Assembly (NCBI RefSeq): GCF_021234875.1
Contig: NZ_JAJQVM010000013.1
Location: 61,019 to 125,018, forward strand
Length of the DNA: 64,000 nucleotides
Reading direction: 5' to 3'
From: Marinibactrum halimedae
GTDB lineage: Bacteria > Pseudomonadota > Gammaproteobacteria > Pseudomonadales > Cellvibrionaceae
Shown here: positions 7,740 through 16,568 of the stretch, one piece after another
How the letters are laid out: every line of letters begins with the position of its first letter
Position numbering within the stretch: the first letter of the stretch is position 1
Program-made: the position numbers and the translations under genes
The notes under the pieces: model-generated
What the model was told of the DNA's origin: nothing
What the model saw: only the letters and a program-made list of their open reading frames with translations
Database searches by the model: none

Positions 7740-10238
7740 ATGAATAAAAATACACTATTTATATGTGCATTGATGGTTTCCATAGGCGGGTGTGCCAATG
7801 ATAGACAGATTGTTGAACATGGAATGATCGAGCAGCAAGCGAAAGGGAGCGGTGTGGGAAAAGAAAATGTTGCACCGGGTGCGCCAGGAGCTGATCCCGT
7901 GTGGGCGTTTTCGGGAAAGACGGGCATCGGGACTTCTTATGAAGCTTATGTTGATGGTGCTTATCAATCCAATCCGCAAACTGGAGCCGTTTCTAAAGTT
8001 TGGTTTTCCATTGCCAATGGTATCGTGACCGAAACCATGTGGGGATTAATTCACCAGGCTCAAATCAAAGACATGCAATACGTCATCGTCGGGCAGGATC
8101 GTTCTGGCAAGACCTATGTAGATCGAGAAGAAACCGATACCGACACAACGATTGAATATCTCCACACTGATAATGAAGGGCGGCCACTTTCTCTGGCGTA
8201 TAAAATCACGAACCGAGATAAAGAGGGGTTGTATACCCTGGAAAAACACATCTTCACTGATCCAGATCGCCCCGTGCTTTTCATGCGAACCCATTTTGTG
8301 GCACACCAGGGAAATTTCACGCCCTATTTAATTGTGGATCCTCATGTGAATAATGACGGTATTAATGATTCCGGTTGGGTTTCCGCCGACGGCCTTTATG
8401 CGGCGGACGGAAATGTAATGCTGGGTATTCACACCAGTGCGCCATTTACAGAAAAAACAGTGGGTTTTGCCGGTATCTCTGACCCTTTTTCTGATCTCAA
8501 AGATGGTTATTTAGATGTTTATTATACCACCTCCGGAAAAGAGAAAGGCAATGTTTTACTTGGGGGGGCATTACCACCTGTAATCAATGGGAAGGAGACC
8601 GTTATCGACACCGTGTTGGCTTTTGGGCGCAGTGAGTCTGATATTCAACGAATGGCGAGTGAAACCTTACAGCAAGGCTATGAGAAGACATTAGCTCACT
8701 ACAATGGTGTGGGTGATGCGATGGGTTGGGAAGACTATTTAAAGGGTTTAAGTGGGCTCGATGCGATAAAAGACATGGCGATGGACGGAGGGAAACTGGC
8801 TCATGTCAGTGCCTTGGTCTTAAAGGCACAAGAAGACAAAACCCATGCTGGCGCTTTGATTGCCTCATTATCTAACCCTTGGGGCGATACCGTATTGGCA
8901 CTGGAGAAGAGTACCGGTTACAAAGCAGTATGGCCTCGTGATTTTTACCAATGTGCAATGGCGCTGCTGGCATTGGGTGATACTGAAACGCCCAAAGTGG
9001 CATTTGAATATCTTAAGCAAGTACAGGTTTCTGAAAGCACTCCTTTGAATAAGGGCGATGGGGGATGGTTTCTTCAAAAATCCCATGTAGATGGGCAAAT
9101 TGAATGGTGGTCGGTGCAGTTAGACCAAACGGCTATGCCCATCATGCTGGCTTGGAAATTATGGAAAGCTGGGGTGCTTAATGAGGAAGAGGCACGCTAT
9201 TGGTATCACACTATGTTGAAACCTGCGGCTAACTTTTTGGTTTCCGGTGGGCAATTGAATTTAGATTGGAATACTGAAGTCATTACTCCCCCCATTACAC
9301 AACAAGAACGCTGGGAGGAACAATCGGGTTATTCACCATCCAGCACCGCAGCCTTGATTGCGGGTTTAGTTGTGGCTGCCGACTTTGCAGAATTTGCGGG
9401 AGAGGCTGAGTTTGCTCAGAAATATTTGCAGCACGCCAAGGCCTATTCGGCCAATATCGAAAAATATATGTTTACTACTCAAGGTGTCCATAATCACAAT
9501 GGGCAATATTACTTGCGCATTACCCAAAATGAAGATCCTAACGACAACGGTATGCTTTTGGACCGAAATGGTCGTGGAGAATTAAAAGAAAAAGAAATCT
9601 TGGACGCTGGCTTTTTGGAGCTGGTCAGGTATGGAGTGCGTGAGTCAAATGACCCTTATATTATAGACAGCCTTGAGGAATTAGACGACACAACACTGCC
9701 AGATAACCTTAAAGTGAAGTACGAATTTACGTTTGAGGATGTTGATGGTGTATTTTCAGGGTGGCGTCGTTATGGTAATGATGGCTATGGCGAAGATATG
9801 ACCAATGGCGCTAATTATGGTCAGAATGGCATGACGCCAGGTCAACGCGGCCGAGTGTGGCCATTTTTTACCGGTGAGCGTGGTCATTACGAATTGGCAA
9901 AAATACTGAAGCTTCATGGCGATGAATCAAATACAGAAAGCCCGGCCATCAAGTCCGAGCTGTTGCGTTTACGTCAACACTATGTTCAAGCCATGGAGTT
10001 GTTTGCGAACGAAGGATTAATGTTGCCAGAGCAGGTATGGGATGGTATCGGCGTTAATCCTGGTAATAAATATCAAAAAGGAGAGGGGACCAATTCGGCA
10101 ACACCATTGGCGTGGACTCATGCAGAATATATTAAATTACTGCGCTCGATTACCGATCAAGCAGTATGGGATCATTATCCTCTAGTAACAGAAGCTCTTA
10201 ATAGAGAGGATAGTGCCTCTGTCGTGATCTCCTACTAA
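7740..10238 (+). CDS. GH15 glucoamylase / glucodextranase-type lipoprotein
   Basis: This 832-residue exo-acting glucan 1,4-alpha-glucosidase releases glucose from non-reducing ends of starch-like glucans. The N-terminal signal ends in the lipobox IGGC (Cys around residue 19), so it should be anchored to a membrane and face the periplasm or the outside. An N-terminal beta-rich domain like that of glucodextranases is followed by the (alpha/alpha)6 catalytic domain. ERWEEQSGYSPSS places the predicted general acid at Glu526, and LPEQVWDG places the general base at Glu764. GAGGAAA lies just before the start. It is the second gene of an operon with the transporter and is followed by a strong terminator. 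Confidence 0.92.
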   Translation: MNKNTLFICALMVSIGGCANDRQIVEHGMIEQQAKGSGVGKENVAPGAPGADPVWAFSGKTGIGTSYEAYVDGAYQSNPQTGAVSKVWFSIANGIVTETMWGLIHQAQIKDMQYVIVGQDRSGKTYVDREETDTDTTIEYLHTDNEGRPLSLAYKITNRDKEGLYTLEKHIFTDPDRPVLFMRTHFVAHQGNFTPYLIVDPHVNNDGINDSGWVSADGLYAADGNVMLGIHTSAPFTEKTVGFAGISDPFSDLKDGYLDVYYTTSGKEKGNVLLGGALPPVINGKETVIDTVLAFGRSESDIQRMASETLQQGYEKTLAHYNGVGDAMGWEDYLKGLSGLDAIKDMAMDGGKLAHVSALVLKAQEDKTHAGALIASLSNPWGDTVLALEKSTGYKAVWPRDFYQCAMALLALGDTETPKVAFEYLKQVQVSESTPLNKGDGGWFLQKSHVDGQIEWWSVQLDQTAMPIMLAWKLWKAGVLNEEEARYWYHTMLKPAANFLVSGGQLNLDWNTEVITPPITQQERWEEQSGYSPSSTAALIAGLVVAADFAEFAGEAEFAQKYLQHAKAYSANIEKYMFTTQGVHNHNGQYYLRITQNEDPNDNGMLLDRNGRGELKEKEILDAGFLELVRYGVRESNDPYIIDSLEELDDTTLPDNLKVKYEFTFEDVDGVFSGWRRYGNDGYGEDMTNGANYGQNGMTPGQRGRVWPFFTGERGHYELAKILKLHGDESNTESPAIKSELLRLRQHYVQAMELFANEGLMLPEQVWDGIGVNPGNKYQKGEGTNSATPLAWTHAEYIKLLRSITDQAVWDHYPLVTEALNREDSASVVISY

Positions 10239-10582
10239 ATAACGCCTTAATGTCATAATGATGAAAATTTTTTATAATACTTCTGTCATGTTAATGAATT
10301 TTTTTGATCATTATTTTCATTAGTATCCGAACGCTTATTCTGGAGCCTCAGTAATTTGATTTACTGAGGCTTTTTTATAGCTTTTTATTTTAATAGAAGA
10401 TGAATTTATAGTCATTTTGGTTGTTTAACGTTAAAAGCAAAGTGTTATTCATTTTTTTCTCATAAGAAATTTGCGATATTAGAAGGTATGTCTACCCTAA
10501 AGGTTGAGCGGTTGCTGAATTCAAAGACGTTAACTAAAACGTTTGTCCACGTCATGTCTCAAGTTTTTAAGGGTAATCATAA
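10239..10582. other. Intergenic region between the alpha-glucan operon and the sensory cluster
   Basis: It contains the glucoamylase terminator and, after it, the AT-rich promoter region of the sensory cluster. A short ATG-started frame at 10488-10694 overlaps the next gene in another frame and shows no sign of being real. Confidence 0.5.
10345..10376 (+). terminator. Rho-independent terminator of the alpha-glucan operon
   Basis: GCCTCAGTAA (10345-10354) pairs perfectly with TTACTGAGGC (10361-10370) over 10 bp with a 6-nt loop, followed by six Ts. It also marks the upstream boundary of the sensory cluster. Confidence 0.85.
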
Positions 10583-11344
10583 GTGGTTCTACTATCCCAA
10601 ATCGGGCTGCTGGTTTTATTTTTTTCCTTGCTTGGTAGTATTTACTACGTATTTAAATATAAAAATCAATTTGCTCTTATCCAACAAGAGCTAAATGACC
10701 TATCGTCAAACTACAACAGTTGTTCAACAGAGCTTGAGAGCACTAAAGCCTCTGTTACGCTTCAAAAGCAAGAACTACAACAGCAGCAATCTGCCTTTGA
10801 AGAAGAAAGAGTGAAGTTTGATCAGACGCTTATCAATAAAGATCAACACTTGGCAGCTGAGCAGGAGCGTCTATCCTCTCTTAAAGAGCAATTGGAAAAT
10901 GATTTTGCAGCTCAAAAACAAGCCTTTCGTCGAGAATTGGACAGTGTAAAAAGTTTACTTGCTGATTTAACACTGTTAAGCGAGGCATTTGAGCGTTGGC
11001 ACAGTGGGCTTGATAAGCTTATGAGTCACAACCAGCATATGCACACGCAAAATTCTGAATTTTTCAAAATTGTGAATCAAATTGTTATTTTAGCGCTCAA
11101 CGCTGCGATTGAAGCTGCTCGAGCAGGTGAAGAAGGGCGAGGGTTTGCGGTAGTGGCTGACGAAGTTAGAAACCTAGCGCTACGCTCACAGAAGCTTAGC
11201 GAAAGCTACAAAGATAATCTAAACAAAAACGATCTTATTACTTCTGCGACTTTTCAGGATATTCAAGCTGGCGGCAAGCTCATCATGACGGAGGTTCATG
11301 CTACATCGGATGTTGTGGATAAGCTCCTTCAGCAGGTTTCGTAA
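10583..11344 (+). CDS. Short MCP-like signalling protein with one membrane segment
   Basis: The 253-residue protein has one N-terminal hydrophobic segment (residues about 2-22) and then a long Gln/Glu-rich coiled coil (about 30-130). A chemoreceptor signalling tip follows: [20 protein letters not shown] and [15 protein letters not shown], the part that contacts CheA and CheW in canonical receptors. The polypeptide is much shorter than a normal receptor and has no ligand-binding or HAMP domain; the returning helix is short. The GTG start is fixed by a stop codon directly before it, with AAGGG 9 nt upstream. It is the first gene of a cluster coding for CheX-like, CheY and CheA-like proteins and may serve as their scaffold, which is inference. 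Confidence 0.8.
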   Translation: MVLLSQIGLLVLFFSLLGSIYYVFKYKNQFALIQQELNDLSSNYNSCSTELESTKASVTLQKQELQQQQSAFEEERVKFDQTLINKDQHLAAEQERLSSLKEQLENDFAAQKQAFRRELDSVKSLLADLTLLSEAFERWHSGLDKLMSHNQHMHTQNSEFFKIVNQIVILALNAAIEAARAGEEGRGFAVVADEVRNLALRSQKLSESYKDNLNKNDLITSATFQDIQAGGKLIMTEVHATSDVVDKLLQQVS

Positions 11345-11401
11345 TTAACCGTATTGTAACGGTGTATCCTCAGTGTGTAAAAAGCAATCATAAGTGAACG
11401 A

Positions 11402-11496
11402 GTTTCTGATACATGTTGTTTCTGATGCATGTTGTTTCTGATACATAGTTTTTTGATACATGCTGTTTCTGATGCATAGTGTTTTGGATGCTTATT
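11402..11496. repeat. 16-bp degenerate tandem repeat array
   Basis: Six consecutive units of about 16 bp follow the pattern GTTTCTGATRCATGTT: 11402-11417, 11418-11433, 11434-11449, 11450-11464 (15 bp), 11465-11480 and 11481-11496 (most diverged). Alternate units carry GATACAT and GATGCAT. The array lies between the MCP-like gene and the first CheX-like gene and encodes nothing obvious. Confidence 0.75.
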
Positions 11497-11539
11497 ATAT
11501 TGCTCGTCGTTTTTTGATATTTAAAAAGATGGCTGAATA

Positions 11540-12118
11540 ATGGATCGACTTGAATTTTATTCCGAGCTAGACCGATATCTAAGAGACTCTCTGTCGGATT
11601 GTTCTACCCGTATTGGCAGTGAATCGGAAGTGACATTAAAAAACATCAATAGTGAGAGTGGCGTGATGACCACTTGTGACGAGTTTTTAATGCTGACCAT
11701 TAGCTCGATGTGTTTTCGTGTTGTTTTGCAGCTTTACTTTACTCGCAATGAAATGGTTGAAGGCTTTGTTGTTGAGAAGCTGGGTATTACGAAAGAAGCC
11801 CTTACGGATGTCGCTTTTTATGATGCTGTGAGTGAGCATGGCAATCTGTTTACTGGCGAATTTAAACGTAAGCTTGGGGGTATTTTCCCCTGTTTGGGTA
11901 TGTCAACACCAGTTCGTTTATCTCGCGAGTGTAATCAATTTTTCGAATTGTCCAATAACGATCACATTAGTTTTGTTGATTTAAAAGTCAATGGTACGAC
12001 ACTATTTGAAGCCATTATGTTAGTCGAAGTCAGTAAAGCTATTGATGGCCAACTTGAAGAAAAGAATGCGGTTGCCGATGAAGATTTAGCCGATTCAGGC
12101 GAGTTGGAATTGTTTTGA
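11540..12118 (+). CDS. CheX-like protein with C-terminal SGELELF tail
   Basis: This 192-residue soluble protein resembles CheX/CheC-type CheY-P phosphatases. The clue is SEHGNLFTGEFKRKLG, which fits the family signature ExxN...G..K..L, with Glu99 and Asn102 as the predicted catalytic pair. A strand-rich stretch and a second half ending in VDLKVNGTTLFEAIMLVEV complete the fold. A flexible acidic linker then leads to a terminal SGELELF, shared with the next gene. Overall similarity to CheX is weak, so the call rests mainly on the motif and on the neighbouring cheY-like and cheA-like genes. It would reset the response regulator of this cluster. Confidence 0.6.
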   Translation: MDRLEFYSELDRYLRDSLSDCSTRIGSESEVTLKNINSESGVMTTCDEFLMLTISSMCFRVVLQLYFTRNEMVEGFVVEKLGITKEALTDVAFYDAVSEHGNLFTGEFKRKLGGIFPCLGMSTPVRLSRECNQFFELSNNDHISFVDLKVNGTTLFEAIMLVEVSKAIDGQLEEKNAVADEDLADSGELELF

Positions 12119-12182
12119 ATCGTTAATTCAATTGTTACTAATGATTGGTATTTTTTATTCACACAGCATGTAGGGGTGGATT

Positions 12183-13163
12183 GTGGAGAGTGAAGCTGAG
12201 ATTGTAAGCAAGGTCTTTGCTTATGACGCTGATCCAACAGCGTTGTCGGTTATTAAAAATTTTTGTGATGAGAATAACCTGGTTGGGTTTCGGGAGCACT
12301 ATAATAAAATCAATAAGGTTTTTGATTGTAATATTGATTTGGGCGCTGTTTTTCTTTCTGAGACGTTAGACGATGATGGAAAAAGCGGTATTGATCTTGC
12401 CGTTGAGATTCATAAGGTTCGTCCTGAGTTACCATTGGTTTTGCGTCGATTAACCTCGGCGACGTTTGATGGCTTGTCTGAAGATGCTCAGTCGTTGTTT
12501 GCAGGTGTCTATACATTGGAGGATTTGTCTCCCTTAAAGTCCTTCTTACAAGATCACCTATTTAATCGGTATTACCCAACACCCTTGGTTCACGGTATTC
12601 AAGAAATTACGCAGCAAACATTATCCGAAAGTGTTCGAGATTCGATTATTACCAAAAGCTCCCCCTGTCTTGTGAAGCATCATATTATCTATGGGGAGGT
12701 GTTCAGTATGATCCCCTTGGAAAGTAGCTGGTGTAAAGGCTATATGATGATTCAGACAACGGATGAAGATATCAGTAATGTTATTCGTTCAGGTAATACC
12801 AGTCTGCCTTCAAAGATTAATAATGAATCTTTGGATGTCAATCAGTTACTTAATGAGATTACCAATGTCATCTGGGGTCGAATTAAATCTCAATTTTTTA
12901 CAGAAGAACACAATGCTGATGTGGGAGGGAGTTCGATACAGGTTCCTATTTTAGTGAATCACGCTAAGAAATTTATTTCGTTTGGTGCAACAGAGCCGCA
13001 ACTTTGTTTTACCTACACAGTAGAAGATACGCAAAATAGATATAAACCGTTTACTCTTAATCAAAAAATAATTTTTAATCTCAGCTGGATGCCAGAAAAC
13101 ATGAATATCTCAGAGCAAATTTTAAGTGATTCGGTTGAGTCGGGTGAGCTTGAATTGTTTTAG
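12183..13163 (+). CDS. Degenerate receiver fused to a CheX-like domain, SGELELF tail
   Basis: This 326-residue protein starts at a GTG with AGGGGTGG shortly upstream. Residues about 8-130 look like a CheY-type receiver that has lost function: VFLSETL stands where the phosphoacceptor Asp is expected, and the KP lysine is absent. Residues about 140-310 are CheX-like, with LNEITNVIWGRIKSQF supplying Glu225 and Asn228 of the ExxN phosphatase signature. The protein ends in ESGELELF, nearly identical to the end of the preceding protein although the codons differ. A receiver-phosphatase fusion fits control of a phosphorelay. The precise partner is inferred to be the CheY encoded next. Confidence 0.62.
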   Translation: MESEAEIVSKVFAYDADPTALSVIKNFCDENNLVGFREHYNKINKVFDCNIDLGAVFLSETLDDDGKSGIDLAVEIHKVRPELPLVLRRLTSATFDGLSEDAQSLFAGVYTLEDLSPLKSFLQDHLFNRYYPTPLVHGIQEITQQTLSESVRDSIITKSSPCLVKHHIIYGEVFSMIPLESSWCKGYMMIQTTDEDISNVIRSGNTSLPSKINNESLDVNQLLNEITNVIWGRIKSQFFTEEHNADVGGSSIQVPILVNHAKKFISFGATEPQLCFTYTVEDTQNRYKPFTLNQKIIFNLSWMPENMNISEQILSDSVESGELELF

Positions 13164-13208
13164 TTGATTGAAATTTATTTTGATTTTACCTATCAGGAGG
13201 CGAATTTA

Positions 13209-13574
13209 ATGAGCAAAGTTTTAGTGGTTGATGACTCGGCAACAGTAAGAAACGAAGTGGGTTCCTTTTTAAAAAATAACGGTATTGCGACGGTGCTTGC
13301 AGAAAATGGTAAGGATGGACTGGATAAGCTCAAGGCAGATTCGTCGATTAAGCTTATCATTTCAGACGTTAATATGCCGATTATGGATGGCCTGACCATG
13401 GCTGAAAAAGTACGTAGTGAGCTGGGTAATAACACGGTGAACATCATCATGTTAACCACGGAAAGCGATGCACGCATGAAGCAACGGGGAAAAGATGCCG
13501 GTGTGAAAGGGTGGATTGTTAAACCGTTTAAAGGTGATGCTGTAATCGGAGCGGTTAAAAAATTATTAGGTTAA
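13209..13574 (+). CDS. CheY-like single-domain response regulator
   Basis: This 121-residue receiver without an output domain starts at ATG 13209, 7 nt after AGGAGG; the open frame reaches further back to 13164 but without a usable start. The acidic pocket VVDDS, the phosphoacceptor Asp in ISDVNMPIMDG, the Thr of LTTES and the Lys of VKPFKG are all intact. It should be phosphorylated by the kinase encoded 22 bp downstream and be dephosphorylated by the two CheX-like proteins. What it binds when phosphorylated is not visible; flagellar motor switch genes are absent from the window. Confidence 0.92.
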   Translation: MSKVLVVDDSATVRNEVGSFLKNNGIATVLAENGKDGLDKLKADSSIKLIISDVNMPIMDGLTMAEKVRSELGNNTVNIIMLTTESDARMKQRGKDAGVKGWIVKPFKGDAVIGAVKKLLG

Positions 13575-13596
13575 TTGACCAGGTTGAGTTGCAGCT

Positions 13597-16485
13597 ATGT
13601 TTGTGAGTATTAAATCCAAACTTATCAGTAATGTCAGTAAAATCTTGGTAGGCAGTTTTGCCATTATTTTGCTTGCTGTTGCTGGGATTAATTACCAAGG
13701 TGCTCAGTCAGATTTAGAAGAGACCTTGGGCACTATACGTGAGTCTTTGATTGCGAAAGCACAAACGTTAGTGTCAAACAACAGTTATGCCCTGCGGGGT
13801 ATGGCAGAAGATAATGCGTTTACTGCGGTCCAAGAGCTTGTCTCTAGTACAGTAAAAAACGACAAAGATATCAGTTATGGCATTTATATGGATGTGGATT
13901 TGCAGCCATGGGTGTATGCCAATGCAGAAAACCCCAGTGGTTTGCTTCAGAGTGCGGATGAGTTGTCTGATTCAATGAGTGTGTGGGCCGCGAAACTGGA
14001 ATCACCGGATTTTAAAGAAGTCATTATCGATGGTATCACGATCTTAGAGTTCGCCTCGCCAGTAATTGTGGACGATGAAGTGTTGGGTTTCATTCGCTAC
14101 GGCATGTCTACGGCTTCTATGGAAGAAACGGCAGAAGTGGCGAAGGCGAAATCCAGAATGGTATTAATTCAAACGTTGTTGATTTTGGTTGGGATTAATA
14201 TTGTAGCGCTGTTCATCTGTATGAAAATTGTCAGGAGTATGGCCACAACCATCACCAATCCGATTGGTTCATTGAACAATAAAGCGAAAGGCATTTCCAG
14301 CGGAGATTATGACTCCGTCATCGAGGCTGAAACGAATGATGAGGTAGGTCAGCTGGCAACGGCTTTTGATTCAATGCGCGTTACCATTAAAAAGAAAATA
14401 GAAGATTTGGCGACGTTAAATCAAAGTGGTGAAAAACTCGCGCAAACGACGGATAAAGATATCGCCTATGATGAAGCCATTAAGACGTTGATGGTGCATT
14501 GTAATGCGCAAAGTGCAGAGCTTCTGCTCTATAACACTGAAACCACAGAATGGACATTGGTGGATGCTCATCATAAAGACTCTGTAACCAGCACCGAGGA
14601 ACCGACGGATGTAGCCAAGTGGGTGATGAGTGATGCACGAGAAAATCAGGAGCTTTTCTTTATTGAGGATATGTCCACACGGATGAAGGTACGCTCTTCG
14701 CAAACGATTAGTGTCTTGATTGTGCCTCTTAGAACACAAGAAAGCTTGATGGGGTTAATTTGCATTAGCGGATACAAGGATCAGTTGGAAGTGTCTGAAA
14801 ATGATTGTGAATTCGCGCAAACACTGGCTCGCTCATTAGTGATCACCTTGAATAATATTAACATGAGGGAAGTGATAGAAGAGCAAAATCGAACACTTGA
14901 GCAAAAAGTGGAAGAGCGGACAGAGGCTCTGCAAGAGAAAACCAATGATATTTTATCCATGATGCAGAATATGCATCAGGGGCTGTTCACCATTATGCGA
15001 GATGGCAATATCCATCATGAATATGCGGCGTACTGCGAGGAGATTTTCTCGACAAAAGAAATTGCCGGTCGCAATTGCATGGATTTGTTATTCACTGATT
15101 GTGATTTGGGTTCCAATGCCTTAGATCAAATCTCTACTGCCATCAGTGCTTTGGTGGGCGAAGATGAAATGATGTGGGACTTTAATTCGCACTTGTTGGT
15201 GACAGAATATGGTAGAACCCAAGCCAATGGTGAAAAACAGGTTATTGAGTTGGACTGGGATCCCATTATTTTGGGTGATGAAATTGATAAAATTATGGTT
15301 ACAGTCCGTGACGTAACTGCTCTGAAGGCCTTACAGGCAGAAGCGGAAGAGCAACGTCAAGAGTTGGAAATTATTGGGCAAATCCTGAATCTCAGTGAGT
15401 CGGACTTCAATCGCTTTATTCAATCTTCTTTCGAATTTATCGATGAGTGTGAACGCTTGATTCAATACAACACGAATAAAGACTTAGAGGTGATTGCTTC
15501 TTTATTTCGAAATATGCATACCGTTAAAGGCAATGCGCGAACTTATGGGTTGACCTATGTGACCGACTCGGTACATGAAGTAGAGTCTACTTACGATGAA
15601 TTACGTAAACACGAAGATGTTCTCTGGAATCAAGTGCAATTGCTGGATGAATTGGAGATGGCAAAACAGGATGTAGAACGTTATCAGGTTGTAGCGCGGG
15701 ATAAACTGGGTAGGAGCCCTAATGGATCGGTCACTGCGCCACTGCAAAAATCGCAAATTGATGAATTAATTAATGAATTCAACCAATTAGACACTAAAGG
15801 TGTTCCTAATGAAGTGAATTCTTACCTTCATCATGTTTTTGATTTCTTATCAGGGACTTCTAAGATCAATTTAAAGCAAACCTTAAGTCAAGTGCTTGGG
15901 TCTTTATCGCAGTTGGCAATTGATCTAAATAAAAATAATCCGGCGGTCAATATTGAAGCTGAAGGACTGTTCATTACTGAGGCTGGTCAGCAGCCTCTTC
16001 AAAATATCTTTACACACCTACTGCGTAATAGTTTGGATCATGGTATTGAACCACCAGAGATGAGAAAAGAGAAAGGAAAACCAGAATCTGGCTGTATTAC
16101 TATTGCAAGAAAAGATATCGAAAACCGAGTTGCGTTGATCATTTATGATGATGGCGCAGGGTTGGCACTGCACAAACTTAAAGAAAAGATTGCGCAAATT
16201 CAGGGAGAGGAATATGCCAAAGCATTATCTTCTGAAGATATCGCTAACTTTATTTTTTCGTCGGGCGTTTCCACTACTGAGCAGGTAACCGATATTTCTG
16301 GTCGAGGTGTTGGGATGGAGGCGGTGCAAGAATTTATCAAATCGAATGGTGGTGATATTAAAGTGGTGCTGGATGATAAGAATGCCAGCAGTAATGGGTT
16401 TGCTACTTTTAAGTTCGAGCTGATTTTGCCGGCATCTTTTTACTCGATATCCAGAAATGTTGTCGACGAAGCACAAATGGTATGA
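13597..16485 (+). CDS. Membrane-bound CheA-like histidine kinase (Cache-HAMP-GAF-PAS-Hpt-HATPase)
   Basis: This 962-residue inner-membrane kinase has a membrane segment at about 15-35, a periplasmic sensor region of about 150 residues, and a second membrane segment at about 190-210. HAMP (about 212-265), GAF-like (about 285-430), coiled-coil and PAS-like (about 455-585) regions follow, then an Hpt domain with phospho-acceptor His641 in MHTVKGNARTYG. The ATPase domain is of CheA type: HLLRNSLDHGIEPPE, IYDDGAGL and DISGRGVGMEAV. It stops where the CheW-like domain of CheA would begin, so it should not dock on receptor arrays in the usual way. It lies directly behind cheY and before two periplasmic binding protein genes, which could feed its sensor region. 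Confidence 0.88.
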   Translation: MFVSIKSKLISNVSKILVGSFAIILLAVAGINYQGAQSDLEETLGTIRESLIAKAQTLVSNNSYALRGMAEDNAFTAVQELVSSTVKNDKDISYGIYMDVDLQPWVYANAENPSGLLQSADELSDSMSVWAAKLESPDFKEVIIDGITILEFASPVIVDDEVLGFIRYGMSTASMEETAEVAKAKSRMVLIQTLLILVGINIVALFICMKIVRSMATTITNPIGSLNNKAKGISSGDYDSVIEAETNDEVGQLATAFDSMRVTIKKKIEDLATLNQSGEKLAQTTDKDIAYDEAIKTLMVHCNAQSAELLLYNTETTEWTLVDAHHKDSVTSTEEPTDVAKWVMSDARENQELFFIEDMSTRMKVRSSQTISVLIVPLRTQESLMGLICISGYKDQLEVSENDCEFAQTLARSLVITLNNINMREVIEEQNRTLEQKVEERTEALQEKTNDILSMMQNMHQGLFTIMRDGNIHHEYAAYCEEIFSTKEIAGRNCMDLLFTDCDLGSNALDQISTAISALVGEDEMMWDFNSHLLVTEYGRTQANGEKQVIELDWDPIILGDEIDKIMVTVRDVTALKALQAEAEEQRQELEIIGQILNLSESDFNRFIQSSFEFIDECERLIQYNTNKDLEVIASLFRNMHTVKGNARTYGLTYVTDSVHEVESTYDELRKHEDVLWNQVQLLDELEMAKQDVERYQVVARDKLGRSPNGSVTAPLQKSQIDELINEFNQLDTKGVPNEVNSYLHHVFDFLSGTSKINLKQTLSQVLGSLSQLAIDLNKNNPAVNIEAEGLFITEAGQQPLQNIFTHLLRNSLDHGIEPPEMRKEKGKPESGCITIARKDIENRVALIIYDDGAGLALHKLKEKIAQIQGEEYAKALSSEDIANFIFSSGVSTTEQVTDISGRGVGMEAVQEFIKSNGGDIKVVLDDKNASSNGFATFKFELILPASFYSISRNVVDEAQMV

Positions 16486-16568
16486 CATGAGTGCAAAATA
16501 TTATCTTAATTTCTTTGAATAAATGTATTTTTACAGCTTTTAAATAACCCAAAAGGGGGGCTTTGTTA

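Noticed and set aside
10488..10694. 68-codon frame overlapping the start of the MCP-like gene
   Set aside because: It is in a different frame from the MCP-like gene, the purine stretch lies too close to its ATG, and the product shows no conserved pattern. I considered a frameshifted N-terminus, but a stop codon directly before GTG 10583 argues against it.
11402..11496. Repeat array considered as CRISPR
   Set aside because: Units are adjacent with no spacers, are only 16 bp long and degenerate, and there are no cas genes.
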